Shown here: positions 26,077-36,114 of the stretch, piece by piece
How the letters are laid out: each line of letters opens with the position of its first letter
Numbering within the stretch: position 1 is the stretch's first letter
NCBI RefSeq assembly: GCF_963668475.1
Contig: NZ_OY764544.1
Coordinates: forward strand, 1,116,001 to 1,180,000
Direction: 5' to 3'
Origin: an uncultured Methanospirillum sp.
GTDB lineage: Archaea > Halobacteriota > Methanomicrobia > Methanomicrobiales > Methanospirillaceae
Length of the DNA stretch: 64,000 nt
The notes under the pieces: model-generated
What the model was told of the DNA's origin: nothing
What the model saw: the letters and a program-made list of their open reading frames with translations, nothing else
Database searches by the model: none
Position numbers and translations under genes: made by a program

Positions 26077-26349
26077 TCACTCCGTAAGTTCAAACTTGCC
26101 CAGCCGGTATCCTGCTCTCAGGTGTGCCTTGTGGCATGAAGTGCAGCGGTACCGGACGTTGATCTTCTTGGTCGGTTTGTCTCCTCCAGGAACCTTGGAG
26201 AATTTACCCATGTTACCGACACGGCCACGGCGGGCTTTCTGGCGGTCGATCCAGTGAAGACCGGTGGTCTTGCCCTTCTTAACCTTCTCAATCTCGTGCT
26301 GCTGATGACTGCGACAAAACGGGCAGTATGTCCTGAATTTTGATGGCAT
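26077..26349 (-). CDS. rpl44e: Ribosomal protein L44e
   Basis: Large-subunit protein with an N-terminal [19 protein letters not shown] and a C-terminal CTSCHKAH, giving a C4 zinc site, and the [15 protein letters not shown] segment expected for the family. ATG 26349 fits the family N-terminus; an upstream ATG two codons earlier (26355) is possible. First gene of the translation part of the super-operon. Confidence 0.96.
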   Translation of the reverse strand: MPSKFRTYCPFCRSHQQHEIEKVKKGKTTGLHWIDRQKARRGRVGNMGKFSKVPGGDKPTKKINVRYRCTSCHKAHLRAGYRLGKFELTE

Positions 26350-26394
26350 CTTCATAAAATGAGCCTCATCTGGGTATAGAGAATACCTACATTA

Positions 26395-27180
26395 TTAGCC
26401 CGGATTTATATTTAAGACTATGTCGCGTTCTGCAAGCACCTGGGCATTTCTTCCGGGAAGAGTAAGGATATCACCGGTTGCAATTTCATAAGTCCGGCCG
26501 TCCACTCCCATAAACGGTTCCATATCTGCCAGAACACGGACAAGAGTATACGCGAACGGCTCATCATCCTCGTCATCAGAAGGCGTCCAGCCTTCCTCCG
26601 GCTCATGTGCGCGTTCAGGGAGATCAGGCCCTGAATTACTGGCCACAACAGAATCCGGATACCCATGGTCACTACCCTGAACACCGGACGAGATCCCGCC
26701 ACCATCAGCAGAGGTGACATCGTACCCTGCAGGACGCTGAAGATCTGATATCCGCTCTGGGATCTCAACCCTGATCGGAGCCTGACTTCTTCCTCCTGCT
26801 TTCCATTCGATGAGAGCAATCCTGCATTCGCGGATACCATCCACGATCCTGTTGAACATCTCAAGCTCTGCAGGGATGAGCATGCGAAGTTCTTCGCGTT
26901 CGATGTAGGATCCATCAGCCTGGCTCTGGGCAAGGGAGACGATCTTCTCAGATCTAAGATGAAAGAGTTCCTCAGCAGTCACTCTGATGCTTGCAACCCT
27001 CTCGATAAGGATACGCGCTTCATCAGAGAAGGGATCATCCATGATGATCACCTCCTGTTGTAAGGTCTTCACCAGGATCGCGGTTGTCTGGTAGAGATCA
27101 TGCGGAATCTGAACTATTGTGCCGCTGTCCCGCTCTGCGAGGAGAATGCCCCTGAGATCCTCAAGATGCAGGAGAGCCAC
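26395..27180 (-). CDS. Archaeal GINS complex subunit
   Basis: 261-residue protein with an N-terminal helical GINS A-domain-like region (LRGILLAERDSGTIVQIPHDLYQ... IRVTAEELFHLRSEKIVSLA) and a long acidic linker (about 150-205), ending in a small beta domain (YTLVRVLADMEPFMGVDGRTYEIATGDILTLP). This domain order matches archaeal Gins51. GINS joins Cdc45/RecJ and MCM in the replicative helicase. It overlaps the priS 3' end by 20 bp, the usual archaeal arrangement. Confidence 0.85.
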   Translation of the reverse strand: MALLHLEDLRGILLAERDSGTIVQIPHDLYQTTAILVKTLQQEVIIMDDPFSDEARILIERVASIRVTAEELFHLRSEKIVSLAQSQADGSYIEREELRMLIPAELEMFNRIVDGIRECRIALIEWKAGGRSQAPIRVEIPERISDLQRPAGYDVTSADGGGISSGVQGSDHGYPDSVVASNSGPDLPERAHEPEEGWTPSDDEDDEPFAYTLVRVLADMEPFMGVDGRTYEIATGDILTLPGRNAQVLAERDIVLNINPG

Positions 27181-28327
27181 CCCCTGCTATCTCTGCCATA
27201 CCCCGGCAGCAGAGGAAGAGTGCCACCGCTTCCGGGACCTGCTGAACACCAGGACGTATCTCCCAAGTGCTGCCCAGCAGGTCTACCGTGTAATCACGGG
27301 GAGAATCGATTCCGACACCCCGGTCTCCAAATGGGACAGCATCAATGAGCGGATCAAACTCTTCGAGTTCTTTGACTGCCAGGGGAGTGACTTTGAAGCC
27401 TGATTTGGCATGGAGGGAACCGGGAAGCCTGATCAGCCTCCTGATATCGGTGGTCACCGGCTCATCAGCCTGAATGCCGGCTTCGCGGACCTTGGCATAC
27501 AGCGGACTCTCTTTCTCGGTTGTCAGGATGGAGAGGATCTCGATCGTTGTCGGATCCCTGACATTCACCTGCCTGGGATCAGTGTTGAGCTGCTGCACCA
27601 GTACGGGGGCATTCTGTAGAAATCTGGTCGCACGGGTATCGCCTACTCCCTTGAGTGAACAGAGTGAAGCCTTCGCTTCTGATGCAGGGAGGGAGAGAAG
27701 ACCCTCCAGGTATGTAGTGAGACAGGATCGGTACCGCTGGTGCCACCCGAAGTGCCCGGGCAGAAAGTCACTCATCATCCGGGCCGGGTTCACACCGATT
27801 CCACAGATATAGTCGATCAATTCACGCCGTTCCTGTGAATCAAAACTCCGGAGTGCAATCTCCTGGACATGAATATGATATCCTCTCCCACCTGAGAAGA
27901 CGAGCCGTACGGTGCGCATATCGATCCCGAGTTCCTCATCAAGGACGGTAACCAGTTTGACGGCCTCTTCTTTGATCCGTTCAAGCATCAGACTGTAAGA
28001 ACCCCGGAGAATGTGATCGGCATCCAGGTCAAAAATCAGGTCAGCCCCGAGCCAGTCTTTGTCGCCCATGGTGGCAGCCTGGGGTGTCCGGTAGTATGCA
28101 GTCGAGTAGTAGGCATGGGCAGGAACGAGGTTCTTGATGTACTCCTGCATCTCTTCAGGTGAGCCGAACCCGATATGCCTTCGCATCCTAATATCTTCGG
28201 GGTAGTTTCCGTCAAAGAATATGAACCCGAACTCACGTTGGCCTGAAGAAGACGGAGGAGTGATCTGCACCCTGCCGTAGTACTCAGTAAACCGTTGCCT
28301 GATGAACGTCAGGGTCGCTGCTCTCAT
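27161..28327 (-). CDS. priS: DNA primase small (catalytic) subunit PriS
   Basis: Archaeo-eukaryotic primase catalytic subunit of 388 residues. Metal-binding acidic triad region LIFDLDADH (Asp100, Asp102, Asp104), LVFSGGRGYHIHV and, near the C-terminus, RLPGSLHAKSGFKVTPL are clear. The start overlaps the elp3 stop by 4 bp (ATGA). The gene couples to GINS downstream. Confidence 0.96.
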   Translation of the reverse strand: MRAATLTFIRQRFTEYYGRVQITPPSSSGQREFGFIFFDGNYPEDIRMRRHIGFGSPEEMQEYIKNLVPAHAYYSTAYYRTPQAATMGDKDWLGADLIFDLDADHILRGSYSLMLERIKEEAVKLVTVLDEELGIDMRTVRLVFSGGRGYHIHVQEIALRSFDSQERRELIDYICGIGVNPARMMSDFLPGHFGWHQRYRSCLTTYLEGLLSLPASEAKASLCSLKGVGDTRATRFLQNAPVLVQQLNTDPRQVNVRDPTTIEILSILTTEKESPLYAKVREAGIQADEPVTTDIRRLIRLPGSLHAKSGFKVTPLAVKELEEFDPLIDAVPFGDRGVGIDSPRDYTVDLLGSTWEIRPGVQQVPEAVALFLCCRGMAEIAGGGSPAS

Positions 28328-29970
28328 GCCGAAAGATCCCTGATCATGTAGGGGCCGGAGCGTTCATAACCGAGTCGGCGATAGTAGGGCCTCACCCCGA
28401 TACCGGCCATGATAGCCATCCTTGAAAAACCTGCATCAGCAGCCTGCCGCTCTGCCTCGGTGAGGAGTTCAGTCCCAAACCTGCGGTGCTGCCGGTCCTC
28501 ACCTGAACCAATCCTGCCGATCGGAACGACCTTTCCGTAAATATGCAGCTCGCGGGTGAACGCAGCCTTCCCGGTCTCCGGTCGCCAGGAGTTGCCCGGG
28601 AGCCGCAGCCTGGCAAACCCCACGAGTGAGTCTCCTGAAACAAAACTGATAAACCGTTCCTCGCCTCCGCAGGAGTCATATTTCATGGTCTGAAGAACGG
28701 CCTCATCATCAGAAGAACGACGGCCGATCTCACGGCACCTGATGCACCTGCAGATTCCCCCCTTTTCGGTGAGTCGCTGTTTGGCAAGCTCGCGGAAGTT
28801 GGAGTGTTTTGACCCGGCAAGGATCCGGTCTGCCGGGATATCACGCTGGATACGCTGCAGCCGGCAGTATTCAGGAATTGCAGCCTTGGCATCAGCTACG
28901 ATATCGATCAGTTCATCCTCATCATACACATCATACTCACCCCTGTTGTGCATCTCTTCTATACCAGTGCCGGGGGTGATGAGGGTTGGATATATTTTGA
29001 GAAAGTCGGGTCTGAACCGGGGATCGCTGAAGAGTTCCCTGAACATCCTGCGGTCCTGCTCGGCGTCGCTGCCCGGGAGGTTTGGCATCATGTGAAACCC
29101 AACCTTGATTCCGGCGTCCCGGAGCAGGGTGTTCGCTTCCACGGTGTCAGCAACAGTGCAGCCCCGCTGATTCAGTTCTAGGACCCGGTCATCCAGGTGC
29201 TGAACTCCGAGTTCGACCTTGGTCACACCAAGTTCAAGCATCCGGTCAATATGTTCACGGCGGCACCAGTCAGGCCTGGTCTCAAACGTGATCGCCACGC
29301 ACCTTACCTTTGCTTCCTCATTTCGTGCATATATGGCATCACGCTCACCGGGCACAAGGGGGACGACTTCACTCACCGGCCTCCCTTCGGCCTCTCCGGA
29401 CGGATGGGAGGCGGGAGAGTAGTCCGGAGTGAAGCCTGATTCATACTCGTTCATCGCCCTGATGCAGCTTGCGGTGAACCACTCCTGGTACTCCTCATCC
29501 CTGGCAGTGATGGTTCCTCCCATAATGATCAGTTCAGCCTTGTCCACATGATGGCCGAGCTGTTCAAACTGGGCCAATCGTGCAGCAGTCTGATCATAGG
29601 GATCAAAACCGTGGTGGAAGGCACGTCTGGCTGCAGGTTCACCACCGGTATAACTCTGGGGAGAATGGTACTCATGGTCCGGCCCTCCCGGACAAGGGAG
29701 GCACTTGCCATGAGGACAGGGAGCAGGTGAAGTCATCACGGCAACCGGGGCAACTCCAGAGAGAGTCCGCGATGGCTTGACCTGCAGAATGGGGCGGAGC
29801 AACTCACGCTCACCTTCGGTCGCACAGGCAAAGATATCAGAATTCCGAGGGACCCTGGGGAGACGATATTTCTTACAGACCGTTGCAACGATCCGTCGGA
29901 GATTGAGATCCTGAGGATCTGCAGCTAAAAGAAGGGAGACGATCTCCCGATATGCGGTCTCGTCGTCCAT
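28324..29970 (-). CDS. elp3: Elp3-type tRNA U34 carboxymethyltransferase
   Basis: Radical SAM plus GNAT protein that modifies wobble uridine of tRNA at C5. Cluster motif CPHGKCLPCPGGP near residue 85-98, the GGTITARDEEYQEWF and MPNLPGSDAEQD signatures, CRCIRCREIG zinc region, and an acetyltransferase domain (about 420-548) ending YRRLGYERSGPYM. ATG 29970 is preferred: the TTG at 29985 lies in the end of the upstream gene, while homology starts at MDDETAYRE. Confidence 0.95.
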   Translation of the reverse strand: MDDETAYREIVSLLLAADPQDLNLRRIVATVCKKYRLPRVPRNSDIFACATEGERELLRPILQVKPSRTLSGVAPVAVMTSPAPCPHGKCLPCPGGPDHEYHSPQSYTGGEPAARRAFHHGFDPYDQTAARLAQFEQLGHHVDKAELIIMGGTITARDEEYQEWFTASCIRAMNEYESGFTPDYSPASHPSGEAEGRPVSEVVPLVPGERDAIYARNEEAKVRCVAITFETRPDWCRREHIDRMLELGVTKVELGVQHLDDRVLELNQRGCTVADTVEANTLLRDAGIKVGFHMMPNLPGSDAEQDRRMFRELFSDPRFRPDFLKIYPTLITPGTGIEEMHNRGEYDVYDEDELIDIVADAKAAIPEYCRLQRIQRDIPADRILAGSKHSNFRELAKQRLTEKGGICRCIRCREIGRRSSDDEAVLQTMKYDSCGGEERFISFVSGDSLVGFARLRLPGNSWRPETGKAAFTRELHIYGKVVPIGRIGSGEDRQHRRFGTELLTEAERQAADAGFSRMAIMAGIGVRPYYRRLGYERSGPYMIRDLSA

Positions 29971-29974
29971 TATG

Positions 29975-30262
29975 TCAGTTTTCAACTGCTATTTCAGGTG
30001 TGACCATATCAGTAAAGCCTATCAACTGGGGTTTATGCTGCTGTTTAATATGGTCAACGATCTCCTGTCCAAGAACGAGGATAGCTTCCTTATGTGACCT
30101 CTTGTTCTTGTGGATATGGACAGGAGAGATGTGCAGAGTATCATACTGATCAGTGGGGACTTCCTCACTGGTGGTAAGTTCATAATACTTCTTAACGTGG
30201 ACAAAAAGCATGTGTAAATGTAGCAACTCTTCCTTCTGCACTCTATCACCTGGAACACTCAT
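29975..30262 (-). CDS. UPF0058 family protein
   Basis: 95-residue protein rich in His and charged residues, with QKEELLHLHMLFVHVKKYYE, HISPVHIHKNKRSHKEA and VLGQEIVD, the pattern of archaeal UPF0058. Function unknown. GTG 30241 is an alternative start nearer the conserved KEELLHLH. Located directly upstream of elp3, probably the first gene of the operon. Confidence 0.85.
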   Translation of the reverse strand: MSVPGDRVQKEELLHLHMLFVHVKKYYELTTSEEVPTDQYDTLHISPVHIHKNKRSHKEAILVLGQEIVDHIKQQHKPQLIGFTDMVTPEIAVEN

Positions 30263-30451
30263 CTGCTATCTCCACTGGTGTCAGGATATAGATTATGCAA
30301 ATGATTTATTAAAGGGATAGACCTGAAGAGCGCATAACAAAAATGAACCCCAAAACAGGGGATTCATCCGCGCTGTAAGAGGAGCAGTCCCCGTTAATCC
30401 ATAAGGATGCGATATACAGCATAAACTGAAAAATACGCGAGAGAAACTGAT

Positions 30452-30925
30452 TTACTGAGTTGTTCTGGGAAGTACATCAGGGAGAGGAATAACCCTGACC
30501 AACACTGGTGTATAGTCTGAACGGCACTCGATCTGATCCTCCGGCAGAATCTCGGTGATGATATACTTCTGACCACTGACCACACCGGCAGGATGGCAGT
30601 CGGCATACCATTCACATGCCTCATCACAATCAGGTAATCTGATAAGAACGGTTGTATTCTTTTTAGCAAGGTCTTCAGGAACCCGGATCTCAACCGGTGC
30701 TTCGGTTACATCCACAGTCACTGTCCCCTTCAGATGTACCGGACAGGAGTGATTGGCTGCCCTGATTGCCACGACCTCATACCTTCTCCCAGTCTCAAGG
30801 TTATGACAGACCCGGGAGATAGTACATGATTCACATGCCTCGGTCCTACCGGTATAGACAAACTGAACGCCAGGCTTTGCATATGCTGCTCCGACAATGG
30901 TGACCCGGGTCTTCTTCTGATCCAT
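30452..30925 (-). CDS. UPF0179 family cysteine-rich protein
   Basis: 157 residues with eight cysteines including CESCTISRVC, SCPVHLKG and CDEACEWYADCHP, the UPF0179 pattern seen in methanogens and other archaea. Probably binds a metal or Fe-S cluster (inference); no function established. It begins 2 bp after egsA, which suggests co-expression. Confidence 0.88.
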   Translation of the reverse strand: MDQKKTRVTIVGAAYAKPGVQFVYTGRTEACESCTISRVCHNLETGRRYEVVAIRAANHSCPVHLKGTVTVDVTEAPVEIRVPEDLAKKNTTVLIRLPDCDEACEWYADCHPAGVVSGQKYIITEILPEDQIECRSDYTPVLVRVIPLPDVLPRTTQ

Positions 30926-30927
30926 AG

Positions 30928-32010
30928 TTATTCCTCGTATAGCATCCGCACCAGATGCTCTGCCGACTCGCGGGTGAGACCGGTATCAAGGATAGTAAAC
31001 CGTTCAGGTCTGATATCCTTTGCGCTGAGCAGGGCCTGGGCGATGACCTCGTCAGGGATCTTCAGTTGCTCAGGAGTCGTAGGTGCACCGATCTGGATCA
31101 ATGACTGCCTGATGGATCGCCAGTCACCGCCGTGCAGATACATTGTCATGATCGCACCAATACCGCAGACCTCTCCGTGGAGTGCACCCCCGGGCATGAT
31201 CCGCTCAAGTGCATGCGCAAACTTGTGCTCTCCCCCTGAAGCCGGGCGGGACGAGCCTGCGATGCTCATCGCAACCCCTGACGAGACGAGGGCCTTTACA
31301 ACGATCCAGGCTGCTTCCTCCTGTCCCGGTTTGATGAACCGGGAGTTCTTCACCAGTATCTCGGCAGTCATCCTGGAAAGTGCAACGGCATACTCGCTGA
31401 TCTCCTCGCCCCTCAGACGATGGGCAAGCTCCCAGTCGAGGACTGCCGTATAGTTGGAGATAACATCGGCACACCCGGAAGCGAGCAGACGGTGGGGAGC
31501 CCTGGAGATGATTCCGGTGTCTGCCACGACAGCGACCGGTGGATGAGCCTGCACCGAGACATTTCCATCTTCGGTGGGGAGGGTTGCACGGCCTGACACG
31601 ATCCCGTCATGTGACGCCGCAGTCGGCACGCTGATAAATGGGATGTCAAGGTTGTATGAAACGATCTTGGCAGTATCAATAACCCTGCCTCCTCCGACCC
31701 CGATGATGAAATCTGCTTTTGCCTCTCTGCCGGCCTGCTCTGCGTCTTTGAGGAGATCTGCATCGAGCCGGGTGGCAGAGAAGTGGGTGATCGTATAGTC
31801 ATGGCTCAGCACATCAGAGACCAGGTTGCCGGCAACCTCGCGGGTGGCAGAGCCGGTGATCAGTAGTGCAGACTTCCCTGGCTTGATATCAGCAAGAATT
31901 GCAGGGAGCTGTTCAATTGCATTATGGCCGACGAGGACATCACGGGGGAGTTGCGTCCATCGTGACTTGGAAAAGTCCCTCCTCAGCACATTTATGTCAT
32001 CTGCACTCAT
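30928..32010 (-). CDS. egsA: Glycerol-1-phosphate dehydrogenase [NAD(P)+]
   Basis: Makes sn-glycerol-1-phosphate from dihydroxyacetone phosphate, the first step of archaeal phospholipid synthesis. 360 residues with GVGGGRVIDTAKIVSY, SVPTAASHDGIVSGRA, ASGCADVISNYTAVLDW and the metal-binding GGEHKFAHALE and ALHGEVCG. A defining archaeal enzyme. Upstream of UPF0179 on the same strand and divergent from DUF63. Confidence 0.96.
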   Translation of the reverse strand: MSADDINVLRRDFSKSRWTQLPRDVLVGHNAIEQLPAILADIKPGKSALLITGSATREVAGNLVSDVLSHDYTITHFSATRLDADLLKDAEQAGREAKADFIIGVGGGRVIDTAKIVSYNLDIPFISVPTAASHDGIVSGRATLPTEDGNVSVQAHPPVAVVADTGIISRAPHRLLASGCADVISNYTAVLDWELAHRLRGEEISEYAVALSRMTAEILVKNSRFIKPGQEEAAWIVVKALVSSGVAMSIAGSSRPASGGEHKFAHALERIMPGGALHGEVCGIGAIMTMYLHGGDWRSIRQSLIQIGAPTTPEQLKIPDEVIAQALLSAKDIRPERFTILDTGLTRESAEHLVRMLYEE

Positions 32011-32024
32011 GTAGCTCTCAGCAC

Positions 32025-32870
32025 ATGATTAGGGAATTCATCTACAAATACTACATAGATCCCATCACGTACGGTCAGCCCTATACCCTTGTTGATACGC
32101 TGACCTACGCAGGAATTCTTATCATCTGTGTCTGGCTGATCTACCGCTGGCTCTGCAGAAGCAGGATACAGGTAGACCGCGAGTTTGTGTATGCCCTGAT
32201 CCCATGGGTTATCTGGGGAGGTCTGCTCAGGGTTGTTGAAGATACAGGGGCTGCAGGATCAGGATGGGGAATCCTCCTCACGACACCGTTTATATTCTTC
32301 CTGATATTTGCTGTTGCAGCACCCATACTCTGGGGACTTTGGTTTCTTGAGACCCGGCAGGTCATCACCGGATTCAAACGTGCCTTCGGGGGAGTTGGTG
32401 GCGTAATAAGTCTGGGCACTCTCATCTTCCTGCTCTGGTACGGAGTGACCACAACCCGGGTTGATCTGATGGTAGCAGTCACCATCCTCTCCATGGCGGG
32501 TGTCTCAACCGGGATAGTATACGGATTGCTCAGATACGTATTCAGATGGGAGTACGTCTCTGACCGGCTCTACCAGTTACTGATCCTCGGTCATATGCTT
32601 GATGCCAGTGCGACCAGTTACGGTATCGATCTTCATTCGGTCCCGTATGTCGAGCAGCACGTGGTAGGTTCGTCTCTCATTGCCATGACCGGAACTGCAT
32701 TCGTGATGTTCCCGCTCAAACTCCTCGTGGTCATTCCGGGCATCTGGATCTTGGAGCAGTATCGTCGCTCGGATGACTCAGGTATCTGGTATCTGATCCT
32801 CCTTGCAATGATCATGGTAGGGATGGCACCGGGCATCAGGGATATGCTCAGGATGGTGCTATATGTCTGA
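32025..32870 (+). CDS. DUF63 family membrane protein
   Basis: 281-residue integral membrane protein with eight or so hydrophobic segments. The N-terminal FIYKYYIDPITYGQPYTLVDTLTY, the central YALIPWVIWGGLLRVVEDTG and LLILGHMLDASATSYGID match DUF63, an archaeal family of unknown function. ATG 32025 is the first codon before the family N-terminus; longer frames start inside egsA antisense sequence. Overlaps the next gene by 8 bp. Confidence 0.9.
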   Translation: MIREFIYKYYIDPITYGQPYTLVDTLTYAGILIICVWLIYRWLCRSRIQVDREFVYALIPWVIWGGLLRVVEDTGAAGSGWGILLTTPFIFFLIFAVAAPILWGLWFLETRQVITGFKRAFGGVGGVISLGTLIFLLWYGVTTTRVDLMVAVTILSMAGVSTGIVYGLLRYVFRWEYVSDRLYQLLILGHMLDASATSYGIDLHSVPYVEQHVVGSSLIAMTGTAFVMFPLKLLVVIPGIWILEQYRRSDDSGIWYLILLAMIMVGMAPGIRDMLRMVLYV

Positions 32871-33507
32871 CCGACCATGGCAGGATGAAGAGGAGGACAA
32901 TCAGGAAGTCCCTCAGCCGGCCTCCACCTCCCGTTTCACCCCGTTCCAGCTGGAGTTTATCAGGTACCTCGGGATATCAGTCCTGGTGTTTGTCGTCGGA
33001 TGTGCAGGAGGATTTCTGTCCTCGCAGGCAGACCCGGCATTCGGAGAGTCGCTCGTGAAGCTCTTCAAGGAGATGATCACAAACGACATCATGACTGATG
33101 CACCACCGCTCCTTGCACTCCAGTTATTTCTGAACAACCTGGAGTCATGTGTCATGCTCTTTCTCGGGGGTGCAATTTTCGGAGTTGTCACCCTGTTGGT
33201 CCTCTCGTTCAACGGGCTCATCATCGGAGGGATTCTGGAGATTGTCAGGGGAAAGACCGACATCGTAGTCATGTTTGCCTCCATTATTCCCCACGGTATC
33301 TTTGAACTCCCGGCGGTGCTGGTCTCTTCAACTCTCGGGCTTATGCTTGGAAGGGCCGTGATGCTTGAACTGGCAGGACAGGGTGATGCTGCCGGGAAGG
33401 CATTTGTTCTCGGGGGACTGTTTGTACGATATGTGGTGCCGTTCATCGCAATCGCGGCATGTATAGAGGCATTTATCACTCCCGCAGTCTTAGGGATGGT
33501 AACATAG
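32863..33507 (+). CDS. Stage II sporulation protein M (SpoIIM)-like membrane protein
   Basis: 214 residues: acidic cytosolic N-terminus, then five hydrophobic segments. Family signatures are [31 protein letters not shown] and [16 protein letters not shown]. Archaeal SpoIIM-like proteins are widespread but uncharacterised. Part of a DUF63-SpoIIM-proS transcription unit, with 10 bp to proS. Confidence 0.88.
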   Translation: MSDRPWQDEEEDNQEVPQPASTSRFTPFQLEFIRYLGISVLVFVVGCAGGFLSSQADPAFGESLVKLFKEMITNDIMTDAPPLLALQLFLNNLESCVMLFLGGAIFGVVTLLVLSFNGLIIGGILEIVRGKTDIVVMFASIIPHGIFELPAVLVSSTLGLMLGRAVMLELAGQGDAAGKAFVLGGLFVRYVVPFIAIAACIEAFITPAVLGMVT

Positions 33508-33517
33508 GAGCTGTGTA

Positions 33518-34954
33518 ATGGAAGAGCAAGAGGCGACTCTCCCGCCAAAAGCGGAATTCTCAGAATGGTACAACGATATTCTCTGGCGTGCAGAGATCAT
33601 GGACGTACGATACCCGGTGAAAGGGCTGTATGTCTGGTTCCCGTTCGGGTTTGGGATCAGAAAAAGGGTATACGGAGTCCTGCGTGAACTGCTTGATCGT
33701 GACCATGAAGAGGCACTCTTCCCACTGCTCATTCCGGAAAATGAGTTTATGAAAGAGGCTGAACACATCAAGGGATTTGAAGAAGAGGTGTACTGGGTTA
33801 CCCACGGAGGTACCAGTCCCCTTGATGTGAAACTGGCCCTGCGTCCGACGAGTGAGACAGCAATCTACCCGATGTATGCTCTCTGGGTCAGGTCACATGC
33901 TGATCTCCCGATCAAGGTGTACCAGATCGTCAACACATTCAGGTATGAGACAAAACACACCCGCCCCCTGATACGACTCAGGGAGATCACCTCGTTCAAG
34001 GAGGCACATACGGTTCACGCCACCTGGGACGATGCGGAGAAGACCGTAGAGGAGGCGATCGCCCTGTACCGGGATTTCTACGACCGGATGTGTATCCCAG
34101 TCCTGATCTCAAAGCGGCCTGACTGGGACAAATTCCCGGGTGCAGATTATACCATCGCTGTCGATACGATCATGCCAGACGGTCGGACGCTGCAGATCGG
34201 GACAGTCCACCACCTCGGCGATCACTTCTCACGGACCTTCTCAATCTGCTATGAAGATCTTTCAGGTCAGCAGCAGTACTGTTATCAGACCTGTTACGGC
34301 ATATCAGAACGATCCATTGCAGCACTCATCAGCCTGCATGGTGATGATCGGGGCCTGGCTCTGCCTGCAGAAGTGGCTCCGACACAGGTTGTCATCGTCC
34401 CGGTGATCATGAAGAAGCGTGAGGAAGAGGTTGTTGCAGCCGCTGATTCTCTTAAGAAAGAACTTGAAGTAGCCGGGTACCGGGTAAAGGTGGACAGCCG
34501 TGACCTTCGGCCCGGAGCAAAATATTACTACTGGGAACTTCGCGGTGTGCCGCTCAGGATAGAGATAGGTCCGCGTGATATTGACAATGGTGTTGTAACC
34601 GCCGTGACCAGATTCGGGGAGAAATCAACCATTGCCAGGTCAGAGTTCATCAGTGGTGTTCAGGCCAGGATGGCTGCCATGAATGAGGCGATGACAGAGA
34701 GGGCAGTTCAGCATATCAGGGATCACCTCTTCCCGGTTGAGGATGTCACCAGTCTCAAGGAGGTTATCACAAAGGGTGTTGCAGCCGTCCACTGGTGCGG
34801 GTGCAAAGAATGTGCTGACAGGATCGAAGAGGCGGCTGACGCTAGCATCCTCGGAACTGAAGTCAGGTCTGAGCTTATCAGCAACGGTTCTGGAACCTGT
34901 GTGATCTGCGGAAAACCCGGCTCAGTGATGACGCTGGTTGGCCGGAGTTATTAA
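33518..34954 (+). CDS. proS: Prolyl-tRNA synthetase, archaeal/eukaryotic type
   Basis: Class II synthetase of 478 residues. Motif 2 is [25 protein letters not shown]. Also seen are the proline-binding [12 protein letters not shown], the [14 protein letters not shown] motif 3 region and, in the C-terminal zinc domain, WCGCKEC and CVICG. The bacterial editing insertion is absent. It ends three bases before an oligo-T tract. Confidence 0.96.
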   Translation: MEEQEATLPPKAEFSEWYNDILWRAEIMDVRYPVKGLYVWFPFGFGIRKRVYGVLRELLDRDHEEALFPLLIPENEFMKEAEHIKGFEEEVYWVTHGGTSPLDVKLALRPTSETAIYPMYALWVRSHADLPIKVYQIVNTFRYETKHTRPLIRLREITSFKEAHTVHATWDDAEKTVEEAIALYRDFYDRMCIPVLISKRPDWDKFPGADYTIAVDTIMPDGRTLQIGTVHHLGDHFSRTFSICYEDLSGQQQYCYQTCYGISERSIAALISLHGDDRGLALPAEVAPTQVVIVPVIMKKREEEVVAAADSLKKELEVAGYRVKVDSRDLRPGAKYYYWELRGVPLRIEIGPRDIDNGVVTAVTRFGEKSTIARSEFISGVQARMAAMNEAMTERAVQHIRDHLFPVEDVTSLKEVITKGVAAVHWCGCKECADRIEEAADASILGTEVRSELISNGSGTCVICGKPGSVMTLVGRSY

Positions 34955-34956
34955 CC

Positions 34957-34963
34957 TTTTTTT
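34957..34963 (+). terminator. Oligo-T terminator after proS
   Basis: Seven T residues 3 bp after the proS stop; typical archaeal terminator. Confidence 0.6.
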
Positions 34964-35005
34964 CTGTAGTTAGCAGAGCACAGGGATTAAAAAAGTTCAG
35001 GCAGG

Positions 35006-36007
35006 TTATCGCCTGGAGACACAGAACAAACCTGCTATAAGTCCGAACAGTACCACCGTGACAGGAAGACCTGCCCTTGTGGGAGCAGGCACAGGAGTCT
35101 GGGTTGGGATCGGCGTCGCCGTCGGTACCGGGGTTGCAGGAGTTGCCGGCAATCCGGACAGTACTGCGGTTATCGGCAGGGTCTGTCCTTCAATGACCTG
35201 AACCACGCTGATGTACGAGGCATATCCCTCCTTCTGAAGGGTAAGGGTATACTCACCGGGCGTGAGACTGGTGAGGTACACTGGAGTTATCCCCATAAAC
35301 TGGTGGTTCAGGAATACCTGCGCATCACCGGGATCTGATTGTATCTGCATCGAGCCGGTGAATGATCCTCTTCCGGTTTCAGGGGTCAGCACAACATTGA
35401 CTGTTCTGACCTGACCGCGTTCGACATAGATCGTGCTCGTATACGGAAGGTAGTCATCGTACTGGATGAGCAGATCATAGGTGCCTGGCTGCAGTGATGA
35501 GATATCAAGATATCCGGTGTGAGGAGTTCTTCCCCGGTATTTATTGTTCAGGTACACAGAAGCGCCTGCAGGTGTACTCAGGATCTGAATTGTACCAGAC
35601 CGGTAGTAATAATTTGACGAGTAATAGGAGTTGTAAGGATAATATTGGCGGTAATCATCATCATTCCAGTAGTAATGTGATGCATACCGGTACCTGGGTT
35701 CAGGGTCAGTATAGACAGGATATGGATTGCTCACCGGCCGATAGTAATCAGAGCCACGGTAATGCTGGGCAGCAACTACCGGAGAGAGAGGAGCAGGGGG
35801 AGGGTTCGATATCGGAGCCCGTAATCCGGGAACATGATTCGCGGGTATACTGTTTCTCCAGGCATCCGGATCAGACACCGGGTTCTGCCAGGGAGTATTC
35901 AGGGAGATGGGACTCGTATAATATGCACAGGAAGAGTCTGCACCACAGACGGCACAGAGAATTGTGATCACCAGAAGTGCCAGGAAGAGATCTAATCTGA
36001 ATGACAT
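35006..36007 (-). CDS. Secreted PEGA-domain protein with C-terminal anchor
   Basis: 333 residues. Signal peptide about 1-23, a Pro/Tyr-rich region with many YY pairs (about 65-135), then two PEGA beta domains (about 140-210, GTIQILSTPAGASVYLNNKYRG; and 217-285, MQIQSDPGDAQVFLNHQFMG). A short Thr/Pro stalk leads to a C-terminal hydrophobic helix and SRR tail, giving surface anchoring. PEGA domains are common in methanogen envelope proteins; ligand unknown. ATG 36007 is preferred over GTG 36013. Confidence 0.88.
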   Translation of the reverse strand: MSFRLDLFLALLVITILCAVCGADSSCAYYTSPISLNTPWQNPVSDPDAWRNSIPANHVPGLRAPISNPPPAPLSPVVAAQHYRGSDYYRPVSNPYPVYTDPEPRYRYASHYYWNDDDYRQYYPYNSYYSSNYYYRSGTIQILSTPAGASVYLNNKYRGRTPHTGYLDISSLQPGTYDLLIQYDDYLPYTSTIYVERGQVRTVNVVLTPETGRGSFTGSMQIQSDPGDAQVFLNHQFMGITPVYLTSLTPGEYTLTLQKEGYASYISVVQVIEGQTLPITAVLSGLPATPATPVPTATPIPTQTPVPAPTRAGLPVTVVLFGLIAGLFCVSRR

Positions 36008-36114
36008 AACCACTATTCCCCAGTGATCGGAGATGAACCTATCTCATTTATCGTCGAAGAGAAAAAGTACAGGATCTTCTGCTGATATCCGGCTTATGCC
36101 TGTTTGTGATCCAT

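Noticed and set aside
35494-35967. Plus-strand open frame antisense to the PEGA protein
   Set aside because: Shadow of a real gene; low complexity and no ribosome site.
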